A DNA stretch of 64,000 bases, from the NCBI GenBank assembly GCA_905233935.1, contig CAJOFU010000026.1:13113-77112 (forward strand), read 5' to 3'. Positions 30,633 through 40,798 of the stretch are shown here, piece after piece. A program made the position numbers and the translations under genes. Positions within the stretch are counted from its first letter, which is position 1, and each line of letters begins with the position of its first letter. Source of the DNA: Paludibacteraceae bacterium (GTDB lineage Bacteria; Bacteroidota; Bacteroidia; Bacteroidales; Paludibacteraceae). Under the pieces are notes generated by a model. It was not told the DNA's origin, made no database searches, and saw nothing but the letters and a program-made list of their open reading frames with translations.

Positions 30633-33600
30633 TTACTTCACGTTCTCACCGAGCACGTTGTAGATCTTGCCGTCGCGCTGGATGAATACCTGACCGTCGC
30701 GGATGAACTTCTCGCCGTCGCGAACGTTGGGCTGATACAGACTCTCGCAGCCGGTAGGCGTGCCGTGAGGTTTGGTGCGCTTGATGTTGATGGTGTTGAA
30801 CTCTTCCTTGTTACCGTTGTCGTCGGTCTTGTATGTAACGACTTCAATACCTTGGTCACTTACGTTGAATCGGCTGTAGCTCGGGCTTCCGGGCTGACCG
30901 AAGCGTGAGGTAAACAGGCTAAACAAGTCTTTCACATTGTGGTGCTTGTAGTCGAACAGGATTGCCGGATCTTCGGTGTACTCATCCTCCATCTTCTGCT
31001 TGCTGTACGGATAGTAACGTTTACGTCCGCAAGTAGCACCGATGAAGTACAATGTGCCGTCATCCACGGTGAACGTACCGCCGGATTTACCGGTCATGTT
31101 CGTGTTCGTATTCACCGCAACGGATTCAACGTCGGCAACTGCACCCTCAACCACTTTGCGGGTATCCGGATCAACAGGACCCATTACCTCGTAGCAGTGG
31201 TCGTGACCTTGGATAGCGAGGTCGATCTCGCACTCCTTGAAGATCGGTAACATCATATTCCTAATAAGCGGGCACTCATCATCCGTGTGGTGACCGGCTC
31301 CGGAGAAGATGTTCTTGTGCGAAACGGTTACACGGTACTTGGTGTTCGGGTATTTCTCTATCTGATCGAGGAACCAGTTGCGTACATCTACTGACAGATA
31401 CGACGATTGCATGCCTTCTTCCGAGGTGCCCGGCGTTCTCCACCAGTCTTGCAACGAATAAACGAGGAATAGTACGTCGCCATATACGAAGCTGTAGGTA
31501 ATGCCTTGGAATTGCGGCTTTGTTGAAGCCATGCTGGCGAAACTCCAGTCGGTGTTGAAGTGGTAGTCGTAGTTCAGACTCTTGCTGTCGTCGTGGTTTC
31601 CGTCGGTCGGAACGAACGCCATTTTGTTCAATGCCGGACGCATCGAGCCGTCGAACCACTGCTCCCACTGCCATTCGGAGTTGGTGTCACCGCCGGTATC
31701 GGCAAAGTCACCCGGGAAGAGGCAGAACTTGGCGTCAGGCTCGTTCTTGGCTACTGCGTAAGCGCACTTGTAGGCTTCGTTGATATACTCGTAATCCTGA
31801 ATATGGCTGTCGGACATATACAGGAACGAGAAGTCGCCTTGGTCAGCATCCTTGGTAACGAATTGTGCAATCTCGCTCCAGTATTCGCCAAAACCTACAC
31901 GCCAGCTATATACCGTGCCCGGCGTGAGTTCGGTAGCCTGTGCCTTGTGGCTGACATAATCGAACTTCGTGTTACGCGGCAGACCGGCAGCAGTACAGAT
32001 GTCATATTTCGGGCTCTCGCTTGCCTGAATAGGTGTGTAGTGCAGGCTGGTTGACTTCGTTTGAGCATTGACGGTGATGACGCAGTCGCAGGTCTCAAAG
32101 TCCTCAACCGTAGCATTCGCCTTCGCGATCAACTGCACCTTGCCTTCGGTTATACCGCCGTTGGTGAACCAGCAGAAGCCCATGTGCGTAGCCGGGTCGC
32201 CGTAGATAGTAGCAATCTGGTTGTACGGCATTTGTTTAACTTGTAGATTAGCAATCGCTTCGTTCATTTTCTCGAGATTACCGGCAATAGTCGGCAGCAA
32301 CTCCTTGTTGTCATCATCCAAGCTGTCGATCTTGGCAGCGGTCTTCGGAACGAGGAACTTGATGTAGCTGGGTACAGTGTAGTCTTCCATCTTATACATC
32401 GCCTCGGCATCCAACACCTCTTGCGGATATCTTACAGGCGGTTTCTCTTTGATGATAACCGTAGCTGAAGCTGTGTAATCGCCATCCAGAGTCTTGACGC
32501 GGGCAGTTGTCGTGCCTGGCTTGACACCGGTCACTTTGCCGTTTTGGATGGTAGCAATAGTTGCATCATCGATCGACCATTCTACGCGTTTGTTGTTTGC
32601 ATTCTCCGGCTCAACTTGGGCTACCAGTGTACCGGTTTTGCCTTCTACAATCTCAATCGAACTCGGCAGAATGCTTACACCCGTAACAGGAATTACTACT
32701 GCCTCCGGATCATATTCGTAAGCACCTATATCATAGCCGTCACCCTTCGGACGAGCCACACCTTCGATGTCCTTAGTAGGAGCGCTTGCTGCGTCAGCCT
32801 GATCCAATAATTTAGTCGAAGCATCGGTAAGCGAGAAATCGGCTTTGGCTACGGCGGCCATCTCTACCTCCGTCTTCGGCAGACCAACGAAACCTGTCGG
32901 GTTGCGGAAGTTAGGACCATCAGCGTCATTATTGTTTACTGACAAGCCGGTAGTTATACCACCACTGCCTACATCACCAATATTCTTGGTAGCTCCTGTA
33001 GAGGCATCAACGTAATTGACATATTGATAGGTTGTATTGTTTCCCCAAAATACGGTATTCGTCACGCGCCCCGTTGTACGGCTACCGGCATAGCGGTCGC
33101 CGAAGTTGTTACAAATGGTGTTATTAAAGAACGAACCGGCTCCATAGATACAGCCGTTATAGGTCGAGTAGTTGTTATAAAGCACGCAGTTTTGTACTAT
33201 GCCGCTATTGTTACGGATACCACCGATACTACCTTTACATCCGCGGATGATACAGTTCTCGATAATACCTGCACCTTCGTTGTTGTAGATACCACCTACG
33301 CCGCTCTCTGCACCGGTACAAACGCAGTACTCGATCAGGCAGTTACGTACAACTGCCGGATTGGTAGCATTGCCTTGCTCCATCCAGATTGCACCGGCGT
33401 TCGAACCACTCTCGCAGTTGCGGAAATGGCAGTTCTGTACCGTCATATTACCGCGCATATATACGGCCGCTGCACCCCATGTGCTGTGTTTTGCATTCTG
33501 GAATACCAGACCGTCAATCATAATAGGATCAGCGGGAGGATCATCGTATTTGACGAGCAGCCAGGAGGTCAGACCTGTTCCGTCCAAGATACTTTCGTAC

Positions 33601-33869
33601 AATTCCAAGTCCCGCTCACCGGTCTCGGCATTGTAGCCGCCCATGTATGTGCAACCACTCTGCGCAGAGATAGCCTCATTATATACACCTTCGGCAATAA
33701 ACATCGTGTCGCCGACACCTACACTCCAGATTGCTCCGGCGATAGTTGTCTTAGCGTGTTCCCAGGATTTGCCATCTCCGTCGTCACCCGTCGGAGAAAC
33801 GTACCTGTTGCTTGCTGACGCGCACAGCACCGCTGCGCTAAACGTCAAGAGAAATAGAAATCGTTTCAT
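30633..33869 (-). CDS. secreted beta-helix + Big2-like + metallophosphoesterase fusion protein with C-terminal tail
   Basis: Signal peptide MKRFLFLLTFSAAVLCASA; GVSILPSSIEIVEGKTGTLVAQVEPENANNKRVEWS (Big2-like); FPGDFADTGG, PTDGNHDDS, GHDHCYEV; tail IRDGQVFIQRDGKIYNVLGENVK. Confidence 0.85.
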   Translation of the reverse strand: MKRFLFLLTFSAAVLCASASNRYVSPTGDDGDGKSWEHAKTTIAGAIWSVGVGDTMFIAEGVYNEAISAQSGCTYMGGYNAETGERDLELYESILDGTGLTSWLLVKYDDPPADPIMIDGLVFQNAKHSTWGAAAVYMRGNMTVQNCHFRNCESGSNAGAIWMEQGNATNPAVVRNCLIEYCVCTGAESGVGGIYNNEGAGIIENCIIRGCKGSIGGIRNNSGIVQNCVLYNNYSTYNGCIYGAGSFFNNTICNNFGDRYAGSRTTGRVTNTVFWGNNTTYQYVNYVDASTGATKNIGDVGSGGITTGLSVNNNDADGPNFRNPTGFVGLPKTEVEMAAVAKADFSLTDASTKLLDQADAASAPTKDIEGVARPKGDGYDIGAYEYDPEAVVIPVTGVSILPSSIEIVEGKTGTLVAQVEPENANNKRVEWSIDDATIATIQNGKVTGVKPGTTTARVKTLDGDYTASATVIIKEKPPVRYPQEVLDAEAMYKMEDYTVPSYIKFLVPKTAAKIDSLDDDNKELLPTIAGNLEKMNEAIANLQVKQMPYNQIATIYGDPATHMGFCWFTNGGITEGKVQLIAKANATVEDFETCDCVITVNAQTKSTSLHYTPIQASESPKYDICTAAGLPRNTKFDYVSHKAQATELTPGTVYSWRVGFGEYWSEIAQFVTKDADQGDFSFLYMSDSHIQDYEYINEAYKCAYAVAKNEPDAKFCLFPGDFADTGGDTNSEWQWEQWFDGSMRPALNKMAFVPTDGNHDDSKSLNYDYHFNTDWSFASMASTKPQFQGITYSFVYGDVLFLVYSLQDWWRTPGTSEEGMQSSYLSVDVRNWFLDQIEKYPNTKYRVTVSHKNIFSGAGHHTDDECPLIRNMMLPIFKECEIDLAIQGHDHCYEVMGPVDPDTRKVVEGAVADVESVAVNTNTNMTGKSGGTFTVDDGTLYFIGATCGRKRYYPYSKQKMEDEYTEDPAILFDYKHHNVKDLFSLFTSRFGQPGSPSYSRFNVSDQGIEVVTYKTDDNGNKEEFNTINIKRTKPHGTPTGCESLYQPNVRDGEKFIRDGQVFIQRDGKIYNVLGENVK

Positions 33870-33940
33870 ATAATTAGAATTTGGGGTTAATAATATCTTC
33901 ACTTAGTAACTTTTTCAACTTTTAACTTTCGAACTTCTTT

Positions 33941-33960
33941 CAACTCTCAACTCTCAACTA
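33941..33960. repeat. 7-bp-period tandem repeat (caactct)
   Basis: caactct caactct caacta. Confidence 0.7.
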
Positions 33961-35696
33961 ATTCCCCGGCACTCCGTGCTCCTTCGTGCGAACCACTTTC
34001 ATTGTATTGAACAGCGTCACGTTACCTTGGTCGTCATCGGCGGTGTAGGAGTTGAACTCGATGCAGTCGTCCTTGACGGTGATCTTCGTGAAGCTCGGAG
34101 CCTCGGGCTGACCAAACATGCCGGTGAACAGGTCGAAGTAGTTCTTTACGTTGTGGTGATGGTTGTCAAAGATCACAGCAGGGTCTTCGCTATAGTCACT
34201 CTCCATCCGCTCACGGCTGTGCGGATAGTAACGCTTGTGACCGCAAGTAGCGCCAATGAAATAGAACGTACCGTCGTCGGTGCAGAACGTACCGCCCTTC
34301 TTACCGGTCATGTTCTTGTTTCTGTCAACCTCCACCTCTTCGACATCGCTGATGGCGCTCAATATCGGTGTGCAGTCGTCGGGATTAACCGGACCGATGA
34401 CCTCGTAGGTGTGGTCATGACCTTGTAGGGCGATGTCAATCTCGCACTCTTTCATGGTCGGCAACATGCAGTTGCGGAACAACGGTGGCTCATCGTCGGT
34501 CGAGTGATCCGAACCCGAGAACAGGTTGAAGTGCGCCAGCGAGATGCGGTACTTCGTGTCAGGATTCTCGGTCACCGACTTGCGAAACCAGGAACTTACG
34601 TGGTCGGTCAGGTAGGTTGACCAGGTTCTGCCGACCTGATCGTACGACTCGCGCCAGAAGTCTTGCATGGAGAAGACGAGGAATAGCACATCACCATATA
34701 CGAAGTTATACACGATTCCCTCAAACTGCGGTTTGTCGGTTACGGTGTAGTTGAACTCATTGTCGGTGTTGAAGTGGTAGGTGTAGTTCAGGTTCGGACT
34801 GTCGTCATGGTTACCATCGGTCGGCACAACCGTCATCGCATTCAGCATCGGACGCATCGAGCCTTCGAACCAGCGCTCCCATTGCCACTCCGAGTTGGGA
34901 ATACGCAGAACCGTGCCTCGGGCACAGTCTTCACGGCTGCAAGTGCACAGCGGCGCGCTTCTTTGATATATTGTGAGTTCATGATGTGGCTGTCGGTCAT
35001 GTACAGGAACGTGAACTCTCCTTGGTTGGCATCCTCGGTGCGGAAATGTCCGATCGGACTCCAGTGACCTTTGCCTTCGGTGTCATTGTAACCTACACGC
35101 CATGAATATTCCGTGCCGGGGGTAAGGTCGGTGGCTGTGGCTTTGTGGCTGATGTACTTGTACCGCTCGTTGCTCTCAATGCCCGAAGCGTTGACAATAT
35201 ATCTTGCCTTGCCGCTATAGCGCAGGCTCTTTGTCTGCTTAGCCGCAGCCTGAATAGTGGTAACACCACCTGCCTCAAAGTCCGCAGCCGTAGCATCCGC
35301 CTTGGCTATGATCTGTACCTCGCCGTCGGTTACGCCATCGTTAGTAAACCAGCAGAAGCCCATTCGGGTCTTCGGGTCGCCGTTGATAGTGGCAATCATG
35401 CAGTACGGCTCGGTCTTCGGCACGAGGGCTTTGATTGCCTGACGCATGGCCTCTATATTCTCTTTGGATGAGTCGTTGGAGCACGACTGAATAGCAATCT
35501 TCAGCATCGTGTGGCTGGGAACAGTCCAGTCAGCAATGGTGTAGATCGAGTCCGCCAACTCCCACTCGGTCTTCGGCACATATACCTCAGTCGAGTCTTT
35601 GGGATCTTTGGGATCCGGTTCAACTGCCGGGTCAGACTTACATGCTGCAAGCAGAACAATGCAGCACGTCATCAACAAGTAATAGATTTTTTTCAT
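33958..35696 (-). pseudogene. lipoprotein metallophosphoesterase paralogue inactivated by a deletion near 34900
   Basis: ORF 34842-35696 ends ARFCVFP|TRSGN...; ORF 33958-34857 frame extends upstream as NSEWQWERWFEGSMRPML. Paralogues read FCVFPGDFVDTGTDKNSEWEWERWF, so the GDFVDTG segment is missing. Confidence 0.82.
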
Positions 35697-35712
35697 TGTT
35701 GTTATTTGTTTT

Positions 35713-35750
35713 TCGATATATCGATATTTCGGTATTTCGATATATCGGGG
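35713..35750. repeat. 8-bp-period tandem repeat
   Basis: tcgatata tcgatatt tcggtatt tcgatata tcgggg. Confidence 0.8.
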
Positions 35751-35754
35751 TTAA

Positions 35755-38220
35755 TCATTTCACCACCGTCAATGTGTTGAACAATTCAATCTTCCCGTTC
35801 GGCAGCACCTTGAACGACTCCATTAGGATATCCTTTTTCCTTATTGTTACGCGCGTGTACGAAGGCGCGCCGGGCTGCCCGAACATGCCGGTGAACAGAT
35901 CGAAGTAGTTGTCGATCTTATGAATGTGCTTGCTGGCATCCATCTCTTCACGGCTGAGTGGTGTGTAACGCTTCGCGCCGCAGGTCGCACCGATGAAATA
36001 CAGCGTAGCGTCGCTGACATTGTACGTGCCGTCTTTCTTGCCCGTTGCATTCCTAACTGGATCCACCGCTACTGACTGCTGATTGCTGATGGCTGACAGC
36101 TGCGGCTTGCGCGAGTCAGGGTCAACAGGCCCGATAACCTCGTAGGTGTGATCGTGCCCTTGCAGCACGAGGTCAATCTTACAGTCTTTCATCACCGGCA
36201 GCAGCGTGGCACGCAACAGCGGCGTTTCTTTGTCTCTTTGATGATCCGATCCCGAGAACAGATTCTTGTGCACCAGCCCCACACGCCACTTCACCTCCGG
36301 CGTGGCGGCTACCTGACGGCGGAACCAGCCGCCCAAATCGCGCTCCAAGTACTCCGACGTACCGGCTTGGTAATCGTACTCCCCACGCCAGAAGTCTTGT
36401 TCGGAGAAAGCGATGAGTTGCATCGGCCCGTAGGTAAAACTATAGTTGATTCCCGCAAACTGCGGACGCACCTGTGTCGTCAGGTTGAACGTGGTATCCG
36501 TATTGAAGTGATAGGTGTAATTCAGCAGTGGGCTGTCGTCATGATTGCCGTCCGTTGGCACGAGCGGCATCCGCCTCAGCACGGGCTGCAACGCCTCTTC
36601 AAACCAGCGTTCCCACTCCCATTCGCTGTTCTTGTCTGTGCCGGTATCTACAAAATCCCCGGGGAACACGCAGAACCGTGCATCCCGTTCGTAACGAGCC
36701 ACCGCCTCGGCACACAGGCGCGCAGCGTCGATATATTCCTTGTTCTGTATATGACTGTCGGTCATATAGATGAAACTGAACTCCTCCTCATTCTCATCCG
36801 CCGTACGGAAATGTCCGACTTCACTCCAATGTTCCCCGTAACCTACGCGGTACGAATAGTCAGTGCCCGGTTGGAGGTTTTCCGCTACCGCCTTATGACT
36901 CACATAACGAAACGCCGTGCGTTTGTCCATCTTCGCCGCCTTCAGTATCCCCGAACTCGATATCGCATAATGCAAGGGCGGGGTAGTGGTGGCAGTCGCC
37001 GAAACGGTAAATGGCACTTGACCTTTTGCCCAAATCTGTACTTCACCTTGCTCTACACCTTCGTTCGTGAACCAACAAAATGCCATTCGTGTCTTCGGGT
37101 CACCGTTGATGTTTGCCACTATGCAGTACGGCTGCTCTTTCGGTTGCAACACTATCGTCTCATCCGTCAGGTGCGCCACAAAACTCGGTACACTATAGTT
37201 TGCTTTCGTGTATAGCGTATAGTCCTTGTTCGGGTTCACTCGTTTCGGTCCCTGAGGCATTGACGCGATACGATGAGTCGGTTTGCCGATGCGGTAGTCC
37301 GCTACCAGCATCATCGCTTCTTCCTCTGCAGCCTGAGGCACTCCGGCAAAACCCGTAGGATCGACAAAATGCGGACCATCCTCTGCCTCGTTGTCGGCAT
37401 TCAGCCAAGGCTTGTCAAAGAAGTGCTCCTCAAAGCCTTCGTCCGCACGGCTCGTGCCGGAGATGCTTTCGTCAGAAACGTAGTTCGTGGGGTCAACGAA
37501 TCCGTACTCGTTCACATTGCCCCACATCGTGCAGTCATAAACCGAACTCTCCGAGTGAATACCTCCATAGCGGTCGCCGTAGTTGTTCGCAATGACGCAC
37601 TCAATCAACGTACCGTCGAAGTTCGCCACACCACCTGCGTCCGGCCATTCGTGCCCCGTAGCAGTACAGTTGTGGATAACGCATTCCTCCAACCGTGCGC
37701 CGAGTGCTGAGGCTTCCGGCAGATCGCCCTTGATCAGCACTCCACCGCACAGCACGCCGCTGCAACCGCGCACTACGCAATGCCGCATCGTCACCTTCCC
37801 GCGCAACCACGCTGCTCCGCCACGCTCGTTATGTCGTGCGTTTTGCAGAACAAAATCCTCAATGCGCGTCGGCTGTTGGCAGTCGCGCTCGCAACTGATG
37901 AGCCGTGTACCGAATCCTTTTCCTTCCAGAATAGTCTTCCGACTGTGGTCGCAATCGCGTGCCAATGGTTGGTCGGCTACACAGCCGCCGATGATGGTCA
38001 CGCCGTCCTTGAGCGTGAACGCTTCGCTGAACGTTCCCGCCTCCACGAGCAGTGTATCGCCCGCGCGGCAATCATCCAGCGCAAGACGGATACTGCCTTG
38101 TGCCCGCTCCCAACACTTGCCGTCATCATCCAGCCGTCCTCCCACACGCACATACCACGTAGCCGCCGACGCTTGCAGCGTCAGTGCTACGAGTAGTGCT
38201 ATGTTCAAAAACCGTTGCAA
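35755..38220 (-). CDS. secreted beta-helix + metallophosphoesterase fusion protein
   Basis: Signal-like LQRFLNIALLVALTLQASAA, start possibly TTG at 38220 (the ORF to 38415 runs through element C); FPGDFVDTG, TDGNHDDS, GHDHTYEV. Confidence 0.8.
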   Translation of the reverse strand: MQRFLNIALLVALTLQASAATWYVRVGGRLDDDGKCWERAQGSIRLALDDCRAGDTLLVEAGTFSEAFTLKDGVTIIGGCVADQPLARDCDHSRKTILEGKGFGTRLISCERDCQQPTRIEDFVLQNARHNERGGAAWLRGKVTMRHCVVRGCSGVLCGGVLIKGDLPEASALGARLEECVIHNCTATGHEWPDAGGVANFDGTLIECVIANNYGDRYGGIHSESSVYDCTMWGNVNEYGFVDPTNYVSDESISGTSRADEGFEEHFFDKPWLNADNEAEDGPHFVDPTGFAGVPQAAEEEAMMLVADYRIGKPTHRIASMPQGPKRVNPNKDYTLYTKANYSVPSFVAHLTDETIVLQPKEQPYCIVANINGDPKTRMAFCWFTNEGVEQGEVQIWAKGQVPFTVSATATTTPPLHYAISSSGILKAAKMDKRTAFRYVSHKAVAENLQPGTDYSYRVGYGEHWSEVGHFRTADENEEEFSFIYMTDSHIQNKEYIDAARLCAEAVARYERDARFCVFPGDFVDTGTDKNSEWEWERWFEEALQPVLRRMPLVPTDGNHDDSPLLNYTYHFNTDTTFNLTTQVRPQFAGINYSFTYGPMQLIAFSEQDFWRGEYDYQAGTSEYLERDLGGWFRRQVAATPEVKWRVGLVHKNLFSGSDHQRDKETPLLRATLLPVMKDCKIDLVLQGHDHTYEVIGPVDPDSRKPQLSAISNQQSVAVDPVRNATGKKDGTYNVSDATLYFIGATCGAKRYTPLSREEMDASKHIHKIDNYFDLFTGMFGQPGAPSYTRVTIRKKDILMESFKVLPNGKIELFNTLTVVK

Positions 38221-38377
38221 TTTATTTATGTTTATCGCTTTTGAGTGTTTTGCTCGAAGAGTGTGATAATGGATGGTGAAAACTATCCGAAAGTCTACTT
38301 TCGAGGAGTTTTTAGCGGCCATTAGCACAAGTCGCGAAGCGACAAAACACTCAAAAGGGTTTATTTGGTTTATTTTC
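38219..38377 (+). repeat. cloverleaf element copy C
   Basis: Terminal repeats AATTTATTTATGTTTAT / GTTTATTTGGTTTATTTTC; perfect P1 TTTTGAGTGTTTTG (38239-38252) / CAAAACACTCAAAA (38343-38356); hairpin CTC-GAA-GAG; P2 TGTGATAATGG / CCATTAGCACA; hairpin GTCGC-GAA-GCGAC. Confidence 0.87.
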
Positions 38378-38386
38378 TTAAATAAA

Positions 38387-39331
38387 TCACTGCCAGCCGA
38401 AACGTTCGCGTCCAACGCGCTCTACATCCTCCCTGCTGGTGAAAGCAGTCGTACCGCCGGCAGCGGTCGTGTTCACCGCACCGGTCATATTGCCGTACTC
38501 CTGGCAGCGCGCCAGATCGTCGCCTGCCGCCAGCCTTGTGATGAATCCCGAGTTAAACGAGTCACCGGCGCCGATGCAATCGACTACGTTCTTGTTCAGC
38601 AGCGCCTCTTGCTTGCGGTCGGGTTGACCCTTGCGCATCAGGATGCTGCCCTTGCTGCCGCACTTGATGACGGCTGCATTCACGAACGGGCGAATCTTCT
38701 CCAACGCCTCGTCAAGGTTAGCGCTGCGTGTCAGGAACTTCAGCTCGGTCTCGTTCGGCATGAATACCGTTACGAGCGGCAGAATCTCCTCAAGATTGAT
38801 GTCCCACTGCTCGGTCGGATCCCACTGGCTGTCCAGAGAAGTGGTTACGCCATTCTGCTTGCAGAGTTCAAGGATCTTCTTTAGGTCACGTTTCACACCG
38901 CTTTGCATGAAAATGCTCGAGATATGAATATGTTTAGCCTGTTTGAATACCTCGGGATCAATATCGTCCAGCGACATATAGTCCATCGCACCCTGATAGG
39001 TCAGGTTTGCGCGGTCCTCGTCGTAACTCATGCAGATCGTTGCGCCCGTAGCGTATTTGTTCTGACGGATCAGGAATCGGGTATCCACACCTTTCTTTTG
39101 CAGGCTGGTCTCTACCAGGTCACCGAAACTGTCATCACCGATCATGCCACAGAAAGCAACTTTCGCACCGATTGCCGCAGCATTGGCGGCAAAGATTGCC
39201 GTCGAACTGCCTAAGGTCAGCGTCATCTGTTTGGCAAACTTCTCTTTGCCTACTTCCGGTTCGCCTTCAATCTGATTCAGTATCAGATCCACATTCAACT
39301 CGCCTAATGCAATAATATCAAATGTTTTCAT
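38387..39331 (-). CDS. PfkB-family carbohydrate kinase
   Basis: MKTFDIIALGELNVDLIL; DCIGAGDSFNSGFI. Confidence 0.92.
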   Translation of the reverse strand: MKTFDIIALGELNVDLILNQIEGEPEVGKEKFAKQMTLTLGSSTAIFAANAAAIGAKVAFCGMIGDDSFGDLVETSLQKKGVDTRFLIRQNKYATGATICMSYDEDRANLTYQGAMDYMSLDDIDPEVFKQAKHIHISSIFMQSGVKRDLKKILELCKQNGVTTSLDSQWDPTEQWDINLEEILPLVTVFMPNETELKFLTRSANLDEALEKIRPFVNAAVIKCGSKGSILMRKGQPDRKQEALLNKNVVDCIGAGDSFNSGFITRLAAGDDLARCQEYGNMTGAVNTTAAGGTTAFTSREDVERVGRERFGWQ

Positions 39332-39372
39332 GATTGTTTTTAACTTTACACTTTTAACTATTAGACTTCTTT

Positions 39373-39400
39373 CAACTCTCAACTGTCAACTCTCAACTAT
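39373..39400. repeat. 7-bp-period tandem repeat (4 units)
   Basis: caactct caactgt caactct caactat. Confidence 0.85.
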
Positions 39401-40764
39401 CACAGGAACTTCTTCCTGAACGCCTCAATCATCGAGAACCAGTTTTTCGGATAGTCGTGTGTCATATTCGGGTAGAAATGGTACTCGCTCTGAGGGTTGT
39501 TAATCAAGTTATACGGAGCAATATTCGTGTGCGGCGGACATGTGCCGTCCTTTAGACCGCTCGTCGCCAGCACAGCGCAAGAGATGCGCGTCGCCAGGTT
39601 CTTGGTGTCGTAGTACGACAGAAATGCGTACATCTCGTCGGTACTCATGCCGGCTTTCTTGGCTGCGGTCTTGGCAGTCGAACCCGGCCAATCCACAATC
39701 TTGAAGTAGTCGGGAAAATCGCCTAAGAACGCTACGTTCGGTGTAATCGCCGTAAACGGTATATCGCTCAATCCGGCTGCTGCATAACACAGCGCACCGC
39801 CTTGGCTCGATCCCTCGGCAAACAGTTTGGTCATATCGCTCGTCTCGCGCGTTGCCATAAACCGCACCGCTTGCACGGCGTCCATAAACGCTCCGCGGTA
39901 ATAGTAACTGTCCTTATCGCCGAAATGGTACGCAAACCAATCCCCGTAGATATTGATGCAGTCTTCGTCAATGCCCGGGTTCTTGGTCGAGGCTGGTCGG
40001 TTGTTCAAGTACTGACCGCGATGGGACAAGTAGAACTCCGCGTACTTCGAGTTGCCGCCTGACGGACATTCGCACTTTGCCTTCGTGCCTTGTGTGTCGT
40101 AGCCGTAGTAGTGAATCAGTACGGGATGTTTCTCGCCGTCCGTCGGCTCGCAGTAATACCCGCGAATCTTCACCGGCTCACCTTCCAAACCGTCCGGCAC
40201 AGAATACATCTCCACCAGATACACCTTACGCGCCGACGAACTCTTATCCTCAATCTCCGTCAGCACAGCGTTCATATCCACTGCCGCCAACTGATCCTTC
40301 GCCGTCTGCCAGTATTCGGTGTAATCCGACTGCATATCCGGCGCCGAAACAATGTCAAACGGATCAACGCCGAAATTGAACATCCTAACGTTCTTGCCCT
40401 TCACAAAGCAGACAGCGCGGTAGAACCCGGGATTCATATTCTCCTTGAGCGTCACCACGTAGTTCGTTTCCTTGTTACCGGCAACCGTCATCGTATCCGT
40501 CAGCTCCAGCGTCATGTCCTTCTTGTCCGCCGTGATGAGCACCTTAATCGGCAATTGCGCTCTTTCAGCCTCGGCATTCACCACCGGCACATTGAAACTC
40601 GGCTTACCGCTCCAGATCAGGTCTTCCGGCTCTTGCACATATTCAGGATTCGGATCAACCGGCTCAACTGGATCAACCGGCTCTTTCGGCTTCTCGCAAC
40701 CGCACGCACCCAACAGCACGGCGGTTACAAGAGCCCACAGAAATATCGAATACTTCTTTGACAT
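39400..40764 (-). CDS. acetyl xylan esterase/cephalosporin-C deacetylase-like lipoprotein
   Basis: Lipobox LLGACGC; DAVQAVRFMATRE, FAEGSSQGGALCYAAAGL (GxSxG), SGLKDGTCPPHTNIAPYN. Confidence 0.82.
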   Translation of the reverse strand: MSKKYSIFLWALVTAVLLGACGCEKPKEPVDPVEPVDPNPEYVQEPEDLIWSGKPSFNVPVVNAEAERAQLPIKVLITADKKDMTLELTDTMTVAGNKETNYVVTLKENMNPGFYRAVCFVKGKNVRMFNFGVDPFDIVSAPDMQSDYTEYWQTAKDQLAAVDMNAVLTEIEDKSSSARKVYLVEMYSVPDGLEGEPVKIRGYYCEPTDGEKHPVLIHYYGYDTQGTKAKCECPSGGNSKYAEFYLSHRGQYLNNRPASTKNPGIDEDCINIYGDWFAYHFGDKDSYYYRGAFMDAVQAVRFMATRETSDMTKLFAEGSSQGGALCYAAAGLSDIPFTAITPNVAFLGDFPDYFKIVDWPGSTAKTAAKKAGMSTDEMYAFLSYYDTKNLATRISCAVLATSGLKDGTCPPHTNIAPYNLINNPQSEYHFYPNMTHDYPKNWFSMIEAFRKKFL

Positions 40765-40798
40765 ATTGCTTTCGTTTGTTTAGTTCTCGGCGCTTCAA

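Noticed and set aside
36148-37215. 355-aa + strand ORF opposite the metallophosphoesterase gene
   Set aside because: Antisense shadow of a conserved protein; composition typical of frame artefact.
38221-38415. N-terminal extension of the 35755 gene through element C
   Set aside because: The extension translates the structured element; a signal-peptide-like start (LQRFLNIALLVALTLQASAA) follows, so the open frame is probably accidental.
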